64,000 nucleotides of DNA from Pseudomonadota bacterium (GTDB lineage: Bacteria > Pseudomonadota > Gammaproteobacteria > Burkholderiales > Rhodocyclaceae), in contig JAFEDI010000079.1 in assembly GCA_018241725.1 (NCBI GenBank), positions 1-64,000 of the forward strand, given 5' to 3'. The position numbers were made by a program, and so were the translations under genes. Under the pieces are notes generated by a model, which saw nothing but the letters and a program-made list of their open reading frames with translations, was not told the DNA's origin and made no database searches. Every line of letters begins with the position of its first letter. Positions within the stretch are counted from its first letter, which is position 1. This document shows positions 9,038 through 18,777 of the stretch, one piece after another.

Positions 9038-9574
9038 ATGCCTATCAAAAAGACGATACTCGGCTTTTTTGTAGCGATCGCGTGTTCCGGCGCGGTCCTT
9101 GCGTCGGAGCCCTCCAATTCTGCCAGCGACGAAGCCCTTCCGGCTTCCATGTTCGAGCGCTACACCGATTCGATCCGTAATCTGGTCGACCGTAGCCTGA
9201 ACTTCCTTGGCGTTCCTTACCGCTTCGGGGGCACCAGCCCGCTCACCGGATTTGACTGCAGTGGCTTTGTCGGCAAGGTGTTCGCCGATGCCCTCGGTTT
9301 CGGCATGCCGCGCACGGCCGCCGAAATGTCCCAGATGGGCGAGCAGGTCAAGTTTGCAGAGCTTAAGCCGGGCGATCTGGTGTTCTTCAACACCATGCGC
9401 CGCGCCTTCTCCCACGTGGGCATCTACCTCGGCAACTACCAGTTCGTGCATGCGCCTTCTACAGGCGGTGTGGTCCGCGTCGAAGACATGCGCCTCGATT
9501 ACTGGGCGGCCCGCTACGACGGCGCCCGCCGGGTACTGCCAAACGGCCAGTCTCGCCAGCCGCAGTCCAACTGA
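9038..9574 (+). CDS. C40 (NlpC/P60) peptidoglycan endopeptidase
   Basis: A 178-residue exported protein with a signal peptide (residues 1-23, ending VLASE). The NlpC/P60 domain has catalytic C74 (DCSGF), H126 (SHVGIYLG) and a third polar position at H138 (FVHAP). Such enzymes cut between D-Glu and meso-diaminopimelate in peptidoglycan stem peptides in the periplasm. The reading frame is open further upstream, but the signal peptide fixes the start at MPIKK. There is no Shine-Dalgarno sequence upstream, and a strong promoter sits where one would be, which suggests a leaderless message. Confidence 0.88.
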   Translation: MPIKKTILGFFVAIACSGAVLASEPSNSASDEALPASMFERYTDSIRNLVDRSLNFLGVPYRFGGTSPLTGFDCSGFVGKVFADALGFGMPRTAAEMSQMGEQVKFAELKPGDLVFFNTMRRAFSHVGIYLGNYQFVHAPSTGGVVRVEDMRLDYWAARYDGARRVLPNGQSRQPQSN

Positions 9575-9667
9575 ACACGCAATCCCGTCGAGCGCACGGC
9601 GCAGGCCGCATTCCGGCTTGCGCCTGATATCCTGTCCGGATCCGGTTCATACCCCACCTGATCCGAC

Positions 9668-10372
9668 ATGATTCCCTGGCTCGGCAACAAACCCGCCTTT
9701 CCATCGGTCACCCGAGCGCTGCGCGAGCCCAACGGGCTGCTGTCTGCAGGCGGAGCACTCACTCCCGAATGGCTGCTCACCGCCTATCGGCACGGGATCT
9801 TCCCGTGGTTCAACGACGGCGAACCGATCCTGTGGTGGAGCCCGGATCCCCGCATGGTCGTCTTCCCGAGCCAGGTCCGCCTGACCCGCTCCTTGCGCAA
9901 GACCTTGCGCAACGCCGCCTACGAGGTCCGACTGGATCACGATTTCCCGGCAGTCATCCGTGCCTGTGCCGCACCGCGAGACCCCGGCGGCGGCACGTGG
10001 ATCACAACCGAGATCCAGGAGGCCTACATCCGCATGCACGAACTCGGCTATGCCCACTCGGTCGAAACTTACATCGATGGCGAACTAGCCGGCGGACTGT
10101 ATGGCATGGCGCTCGGCCGGGCCTTCTACGGCGAATCAATGTTCAGTCGGCGCACCGACGCCTCGAAGATCGCCTTTGCACACCTGACCCGCTTCCTTGA
10201 GCAACGGGAATTTCGCGTGCTAGATTGCCAGATGACGACCTCGCACCTGGCCTCGCTGGGCGGGCAGGAGATTCCGCGCGCAACCTTCGTCAAACTGCTC
10301 GACGAGGCCACGCGGGAAGGCCCGCCCCCGGAACGCTGGCCAATGAACGGAGCGCAAGCCCCTTGGACGTAG
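9668..10372 (+). CDS. aat: Leucyl/phenylalanyl-tRNA-protein transferase
   Basis: A 234-residue Aat. Conserved blocks are the N-terminal [19 protein letters not shown], the core [23 protein letters not shown], and [18 protein letters not shown]. The enzyme adds Leu or Phe to proteins with N-terminal Arg or Lys, marking them for ClpS-ClpAP. It lies 4 nt before bpt, the second N-degron transferase, so the window holds both bacterial N-end-rule enzymes in one operon; clpS and clpA are not here. Confidence 0.95.
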   Translation: MIPWLGNKPAFPSVTRALREPNGLLSAGGALTPEWLLTAYRHGIFPWFNDGEPILWWSPDPRMVVFPSQVRLTRSLRKTLRNAAYEVRLDHDFPAVIRACAAPRDPGGGTWITTEIQEAYIRMHELGYAHSVETYIDGELAGGLYGMALGRAFYGESMFSRRTDASKIAFAHLTRFLEQREFRVLDCQMTTSHLASLGGQEIPRATFVKLLDEATREGPPPERWPMNGAQAPWT

Positions 10373-10376
10373 CCCC

Positions 10377-11117
10377 ATGCTGAAGGACTATCCCTACTCG
10401 CTGCTGCAGTTCTACGCCACCGCGCCCTACGCGTGTTCCTACCTGCCGGACCGCCAGGCCCGCTCCCAGGTCGCCACGCCCAGCCACCTGATCGACACGC
10501 CGCTGTACAGCGAACTGGTGCGCTCCGGCTTCCGCCGCAGCGGCATCTTCACCTACCGCCCCTACTGCGACACCTGCCGCTCGTGCATTCCGGTACGCAT
10601 CCCGGTGGCCAGCTTCGCGCCCAACCGCAGCCAGCGCCGCGCCTGGGCCGCCCACGCCAACCTGCTCCCGCGCGAGATGCCGCTGGAGTTCATCGAGGAG
10701 CACTACGCCCTCTATCAGCGCTACCAGGCGACCCGCCACGCCGGCGGCGGCATGGATCAGGACAACCGCGAGCAGTACGCCCACTTCCTGCTGCAGAGCC
10801 ACGTGGACAGCCGCCTGCTCGAGTTCCGCGAAAACGGCATCCTGCGCATGGTCAGTGTCATCGACTGCCTGACCGACGGCCTGTCCAGCGTTTACACTTT
10901 TTACGACCCGGATCAGACCAGCGGCAGCCTCGGCACTTTCGGCATCCTGTGGCAGATCGAGGTGTGCCGTCAGCTCAATCTGCCCTACCTCTACCTCGGC
11001 TACTGGATCCGGGACAGCCGCAAGATGGCCTACAAAGCGCGCTTCCGCCCGATCCAGGGACGCATCGGCGGCCAGTGGCAAACCCTCGCTGACGCCGATC
11101 TCGACAAACTCGACTGA
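10377..11117 (+). CDS. bpt: Aspartate/glutamate leucyltransferase (Bpt)
   Basis: A 246-residue ATE1-like transferase. The N-terminal [13 protein letters not shown] motif and the [14 protein letters not shown] cysteine cluster are typical, as are the C-terminal [20 protein letters not shown] residues. Bpt proteins add leucine to N-terminal Asp or Glu in the N-degron pathway. The length is that of the bacterial enzyme. It follows aat directly, and an exported protein gene begins 10 nt after its stop. Confidence 0.94.
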   Translation: MLKDYPYSLLQFYATAPYACSYLPDRQARSQVATPSHLIDTPLYSELVRSGFRRSGIFTYRPYCDTCRSCIPVRIPVASFAPNRSQRRAWAAHANLLPREMPLEFIEEHYALYQRYQATRHAGGGMDQDNREQYAHFLLQSHVDSRLLEFRENGILRMVSVIDCLTDGLSSVYTFYDPDQTSGSLGTFGILWQIEVCRQLNLPYLYLGYWIRDSRKMAYKARFRPIQGRIGGQWQTLADADLDKLD

Positions 11118-11127
11118 GACCCTCCCG

Positions 11128-11601
11128 ATGCACTTTCTGCCACACATGGCAGCAGCCGCGCCCTTGCTAGTCTGCGCCAGTATTGCCACAGCCACGCCCA
11201 GCCTCGACGACTTCCAGAACGCACCGCATCAGGACTGGCTCACCGTCTCGGGCGTATCCCATCACTTTCAACCCGACCGCCGCGACTGGCGCGAATTCAA
11301 TCCGGGCGCGGGCTTCGAACGCGCCTTCACCGGCACCCCATGGGTTGCCACCGCCGGCTACTTCCGCAACAGCTACGACCGCAACACCTTTTACGCCGGC
11401 GCCCGCTGGATACCCCTGCAGGCCGGCCCGTTCCGCTTCGGCGCCTTCGGCTTGGTCGGCACCGGCTACCCGTCGCCGGTACTGGTTATCCCAACCGTCT
11501 CCGCAGAATTCGGCCGTGTGGGCGCCAACCTCGTCGCCTTGCCCAACCTGCCCGGCTACAGTGGCTACCTCGGCCTGCAATTTCGCCTCGCCGTCGACTG
11601 A
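11128..11601 (+). CDS. Exported protein of unknown function, probably a small beta-barrel
   Basis: I do not recognise this family with certainty. The 157-residue product has a signal peptide (residues 1-22, ending IATATPS). The rest alternates hydrophobic and polar residues with many glycines and aromatics (GVSHHF, NPGAGFERAF, TAGYFRNSYDRNTFYAGARW, FGAFGLVGTGYP). That is the look of antiparallel outer-membrane strands. It lacks the final phenylalanine usual in barrels (it ends in RLAVD). A short hairpin (11601-11618) without a T tract follows. It could be a phage-derived or PagP-like barrel, but no catalytic residues are evident. Confidence 0.55.
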   Translation: MHFLPHMAAAAPLLVCASIATATPSLDDFQNAPHQDWLTVSGVSHHFQPDRRDWREFNPGAGFERAFTGTPWVATAGYFRNSYDRNTFYAGARWIPLQAGPFRFGAFGLVGTGYPSPVLVIPTVSAEFGRVGANLVALPNLPGYSGYLGLQFRLAVD

Positions 11602-11655
11602 AACCCGAAACAGGGTTTAGAAACAGCACTTTGCCGCGCTGCGGTAGAATGCGGG

Positions 11656-12669
11656 ATGCTCTACGAACTCGCACGCCCCATTTTCTTCTCCCTCGATCCG
11701 GAGACCGCCCACGAAACCGCCCTCGCCGGCCTGAACCTTGCCGGCCGCCTGCTGCCCGCCGGCAAGCCGCGGCCCGCCAGGCCGGTGGAAGTCATGGGCC
11801 TGCAATTCCCGAATCGCATCGGCATGGCCGCCGGCCTCGACAAGAACGGCGAGGCCATTGACGGACTGGCTCGCATGGGCTTCGGCTTCATCGAGATCGG
11901 CACCATCACCCCGCGTGCCCAGCCCGGCAACCCAAAGCCACGCATGTTCCGGCTACCCGAAGTGAAGGGCATCATCAACCGAATGGGCTTCAACAACCAC
12001 GGTATCGATGCGCTGATCGGCAACGTGGAGGCAGCCAAATACAAAGGCATCCTCGGCATCAACATCGGCAAGAACGCCGACACGCCGATCGAGCGGGCCG
12101 CCGACGACTACCTGATCTGCCTCGACAAGGCCTATCCGCTGGCCAGCTACATCACCGTCAACATCTCCTCGCCCAACACCAAGAACCTGCGCCAGCTGCA
12201 GGGCGAGTCGGAACTCGACGCACTGCTCGGCCAGCTCAAGGCACGCCAGGCCCAACTGGCCGACAAGCATGGCCGCTATGTGCCGATCACCCTCAAAATC
12301 GCCCCGGACCTGGACGACAGCCAGATCACCAACATCGCCGACGCGCTGCGCCGCCACCGTATCGACGCGGTGATCGCCACCAACACCACGCTGGCCCGCG
12401 ACAAGGTGCAGGGCATCCGCTACGGTGACCAGCAGGGCGGCCTGTCAGGCGCGCCGCTGTTCGAGGCATCCACCGCCGTCGTCGCGGCCCTCGCCAAGGC
12501 GCTGCAGGATGAAGTCCCGATCATCGCTGCCGGCGGCGTCTTCGATGGCCGTCAGGCCCGCGCCAAGCTGGAGGCCGGAGCCAAGCTGGTGCAGATCTAC
12601 AGCGGCCTGATCTACCGCGGCCCAGCCCTCGTACGCGAAGCCGTAGAGGAAACCAAGGACTTCGCCTGA
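11656..12669 (+). CDS. pyrD: Dihydroorotate dehydrogenase (quinone), class 2
   Basis: A 337-residue protein. The N-terminal membrane-association segment ([20 protein letters not shown]) is specific to quinone-linked class 2 enzymes. FMN-binding and catalytic blocks are [46 protein letters not shown] and [11 protein letters not shown]. The active-site serine lies in NISSPN. It oxidises dihydroorotate to orotate in pyrimidine synthesis at the inner membrane. Confidence 0.96.
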   Translation: MLYELARPIFFSLDPETAHETALAGLNLAGRLLPAGKPRPARPVEVMGLQFPNRIGMAAGLDKNGEAIDGLARMGFGFIEIGTITPRAQPGNPKPRMFRLPEVKGIINRMGFNNHGIDALIGNVEAAKYKGILGINIGKNADTPIERAADDYLICLDKAYPLASYITVNISSPNTKNLRQLQGESELDALLGQLKARQAQLADKHGRYVPITLKIAPDLDDSQITNIADALRRHRIDAVIATNTTLARDKVQGIRYGDQQGGLSGAPLFEASTAVVAALAKALQDEVPIIAAGGVFDGRQARAKLEAGAKLVQIYSGLIYRGPALVREAVEETKDFA

Positions 12670-12767
12670 AGCCACGCGCCGGCCGCAATACCGCTCATCG
12701 CGGGCTTGAGTACGGCGCGGCCGGCGCGGGATAATCCCAACTTATCGTCACTCCGACACCGACAGCC

Positions 12768-13352
12768 ATGAGCAGCTACCTTTTCGTGATCCTCGGCGCG
12801 GTTCTGGTGAATAACGTCGTCCTCGTCCGCATCCTCGGCCTCTGCCCCTTCATGGGCGTATCCAAGAAGCTGGATGCTGCGATGGGCATGGGGGCCGCCA
12901 CCACCTTCGTGCTGACCCTCGGCTGCGGCACCAGCTACCTCATCGACCACTACGTACTGATCCCGGCCGGCGTCGAATACCTGCGCACGCTGGCCTTCAT
13001 CGTCATCATCGCCGCCATCGTGCAGGTCACCGAGCTGGTCATCCAGAAGACCAGCCCGGTCATGTATCAGGTGCTGGGCATCTACCTGCCGTTGATCACC
13101 ACCAACTGCGCGGTACTCGGCGTACCGCTGCTCAACGTGTCCCTGCGCCACGATCTGGTCGAATCCCTGCTGTTCGGCTTCGGCAGCTCAGTCGGCTTCT
13201 CGCTGGCGCTGGTGCTGTTCGCCGGCATCCGCGAACGCCTGGACGGTGCCGACGTACCGGCACCCTTCAAGGGCACGGCCATCGCGATGATCACCGGCGG
13301 GCTGATGAGCCTGGCCTTCATGGGCTTCGCCGGCCTCGACAAGTACCGCTAA
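12768..13352 (+). CDS. rnfA: Electron transport complex subunit RnfA/RsxA
   Basis: A 194-residue integral membrane protein with six predicted helices and the conserved segments [21 protein letters not shown] and [14 protein letters not shown]. RnfA pairs with RnfE in the membrane core and helps bind an Fe-S cluster near the two symmetry-related cysteine motifs. It opens the rnfABCDGE-nth operon. Rnf couples ferredoxin/NADH electron transfer to an ion gradient or, as Rsx, reduces SoxR; which applies here cannot be read from sequence. Confidence 0.95.
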   Translation: MSSYLFVILGAVLVNNVVLVRILGLCPFMGVSKKLDAAMGMGAATTFVLTLGCGTSYLIDHYVLIPAGVEYLRTLAFIVIIAAIVQVTELVIQKTSPVMYQVLGIYLPLITTNCAVLGVPLLNVSLRHDLVESLLFGFGSSVGFSLALVLFAGIRERLDGADVPAPFKGTAIAMITGGLMSLAFMGFAGLDKYR

Positions 13353-13381
13353 CCCCTAGCCATTCCGCTCCTGGCCCCGCC

Positions 13382-13933
13382 ATGCTAACCGCCCTTCTCG
13401 TGATGACCGCCGTCGCCCTGGTGCTCGGGGCGCTGCTCGGCTACGCCTCGCTCAAGTTCAAGGTCGAAGGCGATCCGCTGGTCGAAAAGATCGACGCCAT
13501 CCTGCCGCAGACCCAATGCGGCCAGTGCGGCTTTCCCGGCTGCCGGCCCTACGCCACCGCCATCGCATCCGGCGAGGCCGACATCAACCAGTGCCCACCG
13601 GGCGGCGAGGAAGGCATCCGCAAGCTCGCCGACCTGCTCGGCCGCGAGTTCAAGTCCCTGTCCGAAGAACACGGTGTCGAGAAACCCAAGTCCGTCGCGG
13701 TAATCGACGAGAACACCTGCATCGGCTGCACCCTGTGCATCCAGGCCTGCCCGGTGGATGCCATCGTCGGCGCAGCCAAGCAGCTGCACACCGTCGTCGC
13801 CGGCGAATGCACCGGCTGCGAGCTGTGCGTCGCGCCGTGCCCGGTGGACTGCATCGCCATGGAGCCCATCGTCGATACCCTCGACACCTGGAAATGGCGC
13901 TACCCGGTCATCCAGATCAAGCAGGCCGCCTGA
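13382..13933 (+). CDS. rnfB: Electron transport complex subunit RnfB
   Basis: A 183-residue ferredoxin-like subunit. It has one N-terminal membrane helix, then a cluster motif CGQCGFPGC in a domain related to Fe-S transfer proteins, then two CxxCxxCxxxCP ferredoxin motifs ([12 protein letters not shown] and [12 protein letters not shown]). It passes electrons from the soluble donor into the complex. The stop overlaps the rnfC start by one base. Confidence 0.96.
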   Translation: MLTALLVMTAVALVLGALLGYASLKFKVEGDPLVEKIDAILPQTQCGQCGFPGCRPYATAIASGEADINQCPPGGEEGIRKLADLLGREFKSLSEEHGVEKPKSVAVIDENTCIGCTLCIQACPVDAIVGAAKQLHTVVAGECTGCELCVAPCPVDCIAMEPIVDTLDTWKWRYPVIQIKQAA

Positions 13934-15630
13934 TGCTGCGCAAACTCTTCAAGTTCCACGGCGGCGTCAAGCCGCAGACCAACAAGACCGAATCCACCAC
14001 CCAGCCGATCGCGCAGGTGCCGCTGCCTGATCGGTTGGTGATACCGCTGCACCAGGCGGTCGGCGGCCATCCGCGCCCGTTGGTGGCGCCCGGTGACAAG
14101 GTCTTCAAGGGCCAGCGCATCGGCGGTGCCGACGGCAGCCTGTCGTCGGCCGTGCATGCATCCACCTCCGGCATCGTGCACGACGTGGTGCCGGCGCTGA
14201 TGCCGCACACCTCCGGCCTCACCACGCTGTCGGTGATCATCGAGCCGGACGGCGAGGACCGCTGGGGCGAACTGGACAAGGTCAATTACCGCAGGACGCC
14301 TCCCGACGAACTGCGCGACTTCCTGCGTGACGCCGGCGTCGTGGGCCTCGGCGGCGCGGTCTTCCCGAGCTACGCCAAGCTCAAGCCCGGCAAGGAAGGC
14401 CGCCTCAAGACCCTGGTCATCAACGGCGCCGAGTGCGAGCCCTTCATCACCTGCGACGATCTCCTGATGCGCGAACGCGCCGCCGACATGCTGAAGGGCA
14501 TCGTCGCCATGCGTCACATGCTGCAGGCCGAGGAGGTACTGATCGGCATCGAGGACAACAAGCCAGAAGCCGTCGCCGCGGTGCAGGCCGCCATCGCCGC
14601 CAGCGGTCAGTCGGGTATCGAGGCCGTCGCCATCCCCACCCGCTACCCAGCCGGTGGCGCCAAGCAGCTGATCCGCGTGCTGACCGGCATCGAGGTGCCC
14701 CACGGCCGCCGCTCCACTGATTTCGGCGTGCAGTGCTTCAACGTCGGCACCGCCTACAGCATCTACGAAGCCCTGGAGCTCGGCCGCCCGCTGATCTCCC
14801 GCGTCGTCACCGTGGCCGGCAACGTGGACCGGCCACGCAACTACGAGGTCCTCATCGGCACGCCGATGGACCACGTGGTGCGCCAGTCCGGCGCCCGCCC
14901 CGACAGCGACCGCTACATCATGGGCGGTCCGATGATGGGCGTGCGCTTGCCGGCCTTCGGTGTGCCGGTGGTCAAGGCTACCAACTGCATCCTGGTTGGC
15001 AGCCCGGCCCTGTTCCCGCCGCCGCCGCCCGAAATGCCGTGCATCCGCTGCGGCGAATGCGCCAAGGCCTGCCCGGCCGACCTGGCCCCCTTCGAGATGT
15101 ACTGGTTCTCGCGCTCGAAGAACTTCGGCAAGGCTCAGGAATACCACCTCTTCGACTGCATCGAATGCGGCTGCTGCAGCTTCGTCTGCCCGTCCCACAT
15201 TCCGCTGGTGGACTACTTCCGCTTCTCGAAGAGCGAGATCTGGGCCCGCGAGCGCGACAAGGAAGCCTCCGACGCCGCCCGCGACCGCTTCGAGTTCAAG
15301 AACTTCCGTCAGGAGCGGGAAAAACAGGAGAAGGCCGAAAAGCTCGCCGCCAAGGCCGCCGCCACCCGTGAGAAAGTCGCCGCCGAGGGCCAGGCCGGCA
15401 CGACCAGCGCTGCCGCTGAAACCCCTGACGTTGCCGCCAAACCGGCAGCTCCGTCCGCCGAGGACACCAAGCGCGCACTGATCGCCGCCGCGATGGAAAA
15501 AGCCCGTCAGCAAAAGGCCCAGGTTGCGCCGAAGAACACTGAACAGCTCAGCACCGAGACCCAGGCCGACATCGCTGCCATCGAAGCCCGCAGGGCTGCA
15601 GCAGCCACGCCCCCGACTCCGGACGCCTGA
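13933..15630 (+). CDS. rnfC: Electron transport complex subunit RnfC
   Basis: A 565-residue protein. The N-terminal part has the barrel-sandwich and Rossmann-like domains related to NuoF, including LGGAVFPSYAKL and NGAECEPFITCDD. Near residues 373-425 are two [4Fe-4S] motifs, CIRCGECAKACP and CIECGCCSFVCP. The last 130 residues are a charged, Ala/Lys/Glu-rich tail, common but variable in proteobacterial RnfC. The open frame extends upstream through rnfB, but ATG 13933 is in the coupled position and matches the family N-terminus. Confidence 0.95.
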   Translation: MLRKLFKFHGGVKPQTNKTESTTQPIAQVPLPDRLVIPLHQAVGGHPRPLVAPGDKVFKGQRIGGADGSLSSAVHASTSGIVHDVVPALMPHTSGLTTLSVIIEPDGEDRWGELDKVNYRRTPPDELRDFLRDAGVVGLGGAVFPSYAKLKPGKEGRLKTLVINGAECEPFITCDDLLMRERAADMLKGIVAMRHMLQAEEVLIGIEDNKPEAVAAVQAAIAASGQSGIEAVAIPTRYPAGGAKQLIRVLTGIEVPHGRRSTDFGVQCFNVGTAYSIYEALELGRPLISRVVTVAGNVDRPRNYEVLIGTPMDHVVRQSGARPDSDRYIMGGPMMGVRLPAFGVPVVKATNCILVGSPALFPPPPPEMPCIRCGECAKACPADLAPFEMYWFSRSKNFGKAQEYHLFDCIECGCCSFVCPSHIPLVDYFRFSKSEIWARERDKEASDAARDRFEFKNFRQEREKQEKAEKLAAKAAATREKVAAEGQAGTTSAAAETPDVAAKPAAPSAEDTKRALIAAAMEKARQQKAQVAPKNTEQLSTETQADIAAIEARRAAAATPPTPDA

Positions 15631-15648
15631 TCCAGGCCACGCACACCG

Positions 15649-16671
15649 ATGATCAATTCCCCCTTCGTCCGCAAACCGGCCAGCGTCCAGCAGGTCATGC
15701 TGCAGGTGCTGCTGGCCCTCGTGCCCGGCATTGCCGCCTATGTGTGGTTCTTCGGTGCCGGCATCCTCGTGCAGATCGCCCTCGCCTCAGCCGCCGCGCT
15801 GGCCGGCGAAGCCGCCATGCTGGCGATCCGCGGCAAGCCCAAGGCCCTGTTCCTCGGCGACCTGTCGGCCATCGTCACCGCCTGGCTGATCGCCCTCACC
15901 TTCCCGCCCATCGTGCCCTGGTGGCTCACCGTCACCGCCACGTTGCTGGCCATTGTGGTCGTCAAGCAGCTCTACGGCGGGCTCGGCCAGAACCCCTTCA
16001 ACCCGGCGATGGCGGCCTTCTGCCTGATGATCGTTGCCTACCCGGCGCTGATGTCCCAGTGGCCGGCCGCCGGCCAGCTGGATTTCTCCAGTCAGCTGCA
16101 GCTGATCTTCGGCGGCGCACGCCAGGTGGACGCAATCACCGGCGCCACTCCCCTCGATGCGCTGCGCACCGCGCTGCGCGCCGCCACCAATCCGGACTCC
16201 CAGCTCCACGGCCTGCGCGCTTCCCAGCTGATGGACGGCCCTGCCTACGGCATGCTCGGCGGCAAGGGCGGCGAATGGGTGGCCCTCGGCTTCCTGCTCG
16301 GTGGCCTGTGGCTGCTGCAGCGGCGCATCATCACCTGGCACATACCCGGCGCCTTCTGCCTCGCGCTGGCGGCCTCGGCCGGCCTGCTGTGGGCAATCCG
16401 CCCCGAGGGCTTCGCCTCGCCAGTCTTCCACCTGGCCTCCGGCGGCGCCATGCTGGGCGCCTTCTTCATCCTCACCGACCCGGTGTCCGGCGCCACCACG
16501 CTCCGCGGCAAGCTGCTGTTCGCTGCCGGCGCCGGCGTACTGACCTTCGTGATCCGCGCCTTCGGCGCCTACCCGGACGGAGTCGCCTTCGCCACGCTGC
16601 TGATGAACCTGTGCGTGCCGCTGATCGACATGAACACCCAGGCCCCGGTCTTCGGCCACAAGAAGGATTGA
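15649..16671 (+). CDS. rnfD: Electron transport complex subunit RnfD
   Basis: A 340-residue membrane protein with about ten hydrophobic segments. The flavin attachment motif SGATT lies in DPVSGATTLRG near the second half; in the family its threonine carries covalent FMN. The NPFNPAM motif is also conserved. It belongs to the NqrB-like membrane core. The stop is 2 nt before the rnfG start codon. Confidence 0.95.
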   Translation: MINSPFVRKPASVQQVMLQVLLALVPGIAAYVWFFGAGILVQIALASAAALAGEAAMLAIRGKPKALFLGDLSAIVTAWLIALTFPPIVPWWLTVTATLLAIVVVKQLYGGLGQNPFNPAMAAFCLMIVAYPALMSQWPAAGQLDFSSQLQLIFGGARQVDAITGATPLDALRTALRAATNPDSQLHGLRASQLMDGPAYGMLGGKGGEWVALGFLLGGLWLLQRRIITWHIPGAFCLALAASAGLLWAIRPEGFASPVFHLASGGAMLGAFFILTDPVSGATTLRGKLLFAAGAGVLTFVIRAFGAYPDGVAFATLLMNLCVPLIDMNTQAPVFGHKKD

Positions 16672-16673
16672 GC

Positions 16674-17333
16674 ATGAGCCAATCGACCATCCTGGGCCTG
16701 TCCACCCGGACCGCCGGCGCGATGATGGCCTTCACCGCCGCCTTCACGGCACTGATGGCCTTCACCTACGAAGCCACCCACGCGCAGATCGCCGCCTCCG
16801 CCAACGAAGAGAAGATGAAACTCATCACCGAGGTGCTGGCCGCCAACGCCTACGACAACAGCCTGCTGGACGACTACGTGCAGCTCGGCCCGACCCGCGA
16901 ACTGGGCCTCGACCACGGCGGCCGCGTCTATCGCGCCCGCAAGGCCGGCGCCCCAGTCGGGCTGCTGCTCGAAGCCACCGCGCCGGACGGCTATAGCGGC
17001 GACATCGACCTGATCGTCGCGATCCTCCCGGACGGTACCGTCAATGGCGTACGTGTCGTGTCCCACCGGGAAACCCCGGGCCTCGGCGACTACATCGACC
17101 CGAAGAAGGACAAGGACAAGAAATCCCCGTGGATAGGCCAGTTCTCCGGCCTCAACCCTGCCACTCTGCCCCTCGACGCTTGGAAGGTGAAGAAGGACGG
17201 CGGCCAGATCAACAGCCATGCCGGCGCCACCATCAGTCCCCGCGCGGTAACCAATGCCGTTGCCCGTGCCGCCCGCTATGCCGCTGCCAACCGGGACCGC
17301 CTGTTCGGCGCGGCCACCGGCGCATCCCTCTGA
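16674..17333 (+). CDS. rnfG: Electron transport complex subunit RnfG
   Basis: A 219-residue protein with one N-terminal membrane helix and a periplasmic FMN-binding domain. The flavinylation motif reads AGATI with the acceptor threonine at T186; the more usual form is S/T-G-A-T, so the first position is atypical. HRETPGLGDYID is the conserved block before it. ApbE, the flavin transferase, is not in this window. Confidence 0.94.
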   Translation: MSQSTILGLSTRTAGAMMAFTAAFTALMAFTYEATHAQIAASANEEKMKLITEVLAANAYDNSLLDDYVQLGPTRELGLDHGGRVYRARKAGAPVGLLLEATAPDGYSGDIDLIVAILPDGTVNGVRVVSHRETPGLGDYIDPKKDKDKKSPWIGQFSGLNPATLPLDAWKVKKDGGQINSHAGATISPRAVTNAVARAARYAAANRDRLFGAATGASL

Positions 17334-17348
17334 CAAGGAGCGACAACC

Positions 17349-18056
17349 ATGGACTTGCGTGCCTACCGCGACATCGCCTGGAACGGCTGGTGGAAACAAA
17401 ACCCCGGCGTCGTGCAGATCCTCGGCATGTGCCCGACGCTGGCCATCACCACCAGCATCGTCAACGCCGTCAGCCTGGGCCTTGCCACCGTGCTGGTGAT
17501 GGCCATGTCCAACCTGGCCTCCTCGCTGCTGCGCAACTTCATCCCCTATGAGATCCGCATCCCGGTGTTCATCCTGATCATCGCCGCGCTGACCACCGTG
17601 GTGGACCTGGCGATGAACGCCTACCTGCACTCCCTGTATCTGGTGCTCGGCATCTTCATCCCGCTGATCGTCACCAACTGCATCGTGCTGGCCCGCATCG
17701 AGGCCTTCGCCGCCAAAAACGAACCCCTGGCCTCCACGCTGGACGGCGCCGCGATGGGCCTCGGCGCGACGATGGTGCTTACCGTGCTCGGCGCTATGCG
17801 CGAGCTGATCGGCAACGGCACCCTCTTCTCAGGCATCGAGATGGTCATCCCCGGTGCCCACGAGATCCAGGTCTTCGGTGGCGACTACCCGGGCTTCCTG
17901 ACCTTCATCCTGCCGCCCGGCGCCTTCTTCGCGCTGGGCTGCCTGATCGCCGGCCGCAACTGGCTGGAAGCCCGCCGCCAGGCCCGGGCACGCAGCAATC
18001 CGCCGGCACCTCAGGCACCCTCCGCCCCCGAACCCACCTCCGCCGAGCCCGCCTGA
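17349..18056 (+). CDS. rnfE: Electron transport complex subunit RnfE/RsxE
   Basis: A 235-residue membrane protein related to RnfA, with six helices and the conserved NPGVVQILGMCPTLAITTS and PLIVTNCIVLAR segments. It ends in a proline/alanine-rich cytoplasmic tail. A Shine-Dalgarno AAGGAG precedes the ATG. The stop overlaps the nth start by one base. Confidence 0.95.
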   Translation: MDLRAYRDIAWNGWWKQNPGVVQILGMCPTLAITTSIVNAVSLGLATVLVMAMSNLASSLLRNFIPYEIRIPVFILIIAALTTVVDLAMNAYLHSLYLVLGIFIPLIVTNCIVLARIEAFAAKNEPLASTLDGAAMGLGATMVLTVLGAMRELIGNGTLFSGIEMVIPGAHEIQVFGGDYPGFLTFILPPGAFFALGCLIAGRNWLEARRQARARSNPPAPQAPSAPEPTSAEPA

Positions 18057-18697
18057 TGCCCGACATGCGCTTGGCCGCTGTGGCCGAAGCCTTCCGCCGC
18101 CTGCGCGAAGCCAACCCGAACCCGACTACCGAGCTCGAATACGCGACGCCCTACCAGCTGCTGGTGGCCGTGGTGCTGTCCGCCCAGGCCACCGACAAGG
18201 GCGTCAACATCGCCACCCGCAAGCTCTTCGCGCTGGCCCCGACGCCGGAAGCCATGGCCGATCTGGGCGAGGAAGGCATCGCCGAGCAGATCAAGACCAT
18301 CGGCCTGTTCCGCAACAAGGCCAAGAACACCCTGGCCCTGTCCCGCCAGCTGCTGGAGCGCCACGCCGGCGAAGTGCCCAACGACCGTGAGGCCCTGGAA
18401 GCCCTGCCCGGCGTCGGCCGCAAGACAGCCAACGTAGTCCTCAACACCATCTTCGGCGAACCGACGATGGCCGTGGACACCCATATCTTCCGCCTCGCCA
18501 ACCGCACTGGCCTGGCCCCCGGCAAGGACGTGCTGGAAGTGGAGAAGCGCCTGCTGCGCCGCATCCCCAAGGAATACATGCGCGACGCCCACCACTGGCT
18601 GATCCTCCACGGCCGCTACGTGTGCGTCGCGCGCAAACCCAAGTGCGGCGAATGCATCATCCGCGACCTGTGCCTGTACCGCGACAAGACGGACTGA
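18056..18697 (+). CDS. nth: Endonuclease III
   Basis: A 213-residue base-excision repair glycosylase/AP lyase for oxidised pyrimidines. It has the helix-hairpin-helix LPGVGRKTANVVLN with the catalytic lysine, the catalytic aspartate in VDTHIFRLANR, and the C-terminal [4Fe-4S] motif C-x6-C-x2-C-x5-C. The rnf-nth linkage is conserved across many proteobacteria, including Escherichia coli, and fits here with a one-base overlap. Confidence 0.97.
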   Translation: MPDMRLAAVAEAFRRLREANPNPTTELEYATPYQLLVAVVLSAQATDKGVNIATRKLFALAPTPEAMADLGEEGIAEQIKTIGLFRNKAKNTLALSRQLLERHAGEVPNDREALEALPGVGRKTANVVLNTIFGEPTMAVDTHIFRLANRTGLAPGKDVLEVEKRLLRRIPKEYMRDAHHWLILHGRYVCVARKPKCGECIIRDLCLYRDKTD

Positions 18698-18777
18698 ACA
18701 CAGCACCGGCCGCCGTCCCGGCCGCGGCCGCGGCCGCAACGACACCTCCAATAAAACCTCATCTCCCCCCAACAATC

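Noticed and set aside
13900-15513. 537-residue minus-strand frame opposite rnfC
   Set aside because: High GC makes antisense frames long; the plus strand encodes an unmistakable RnfC.
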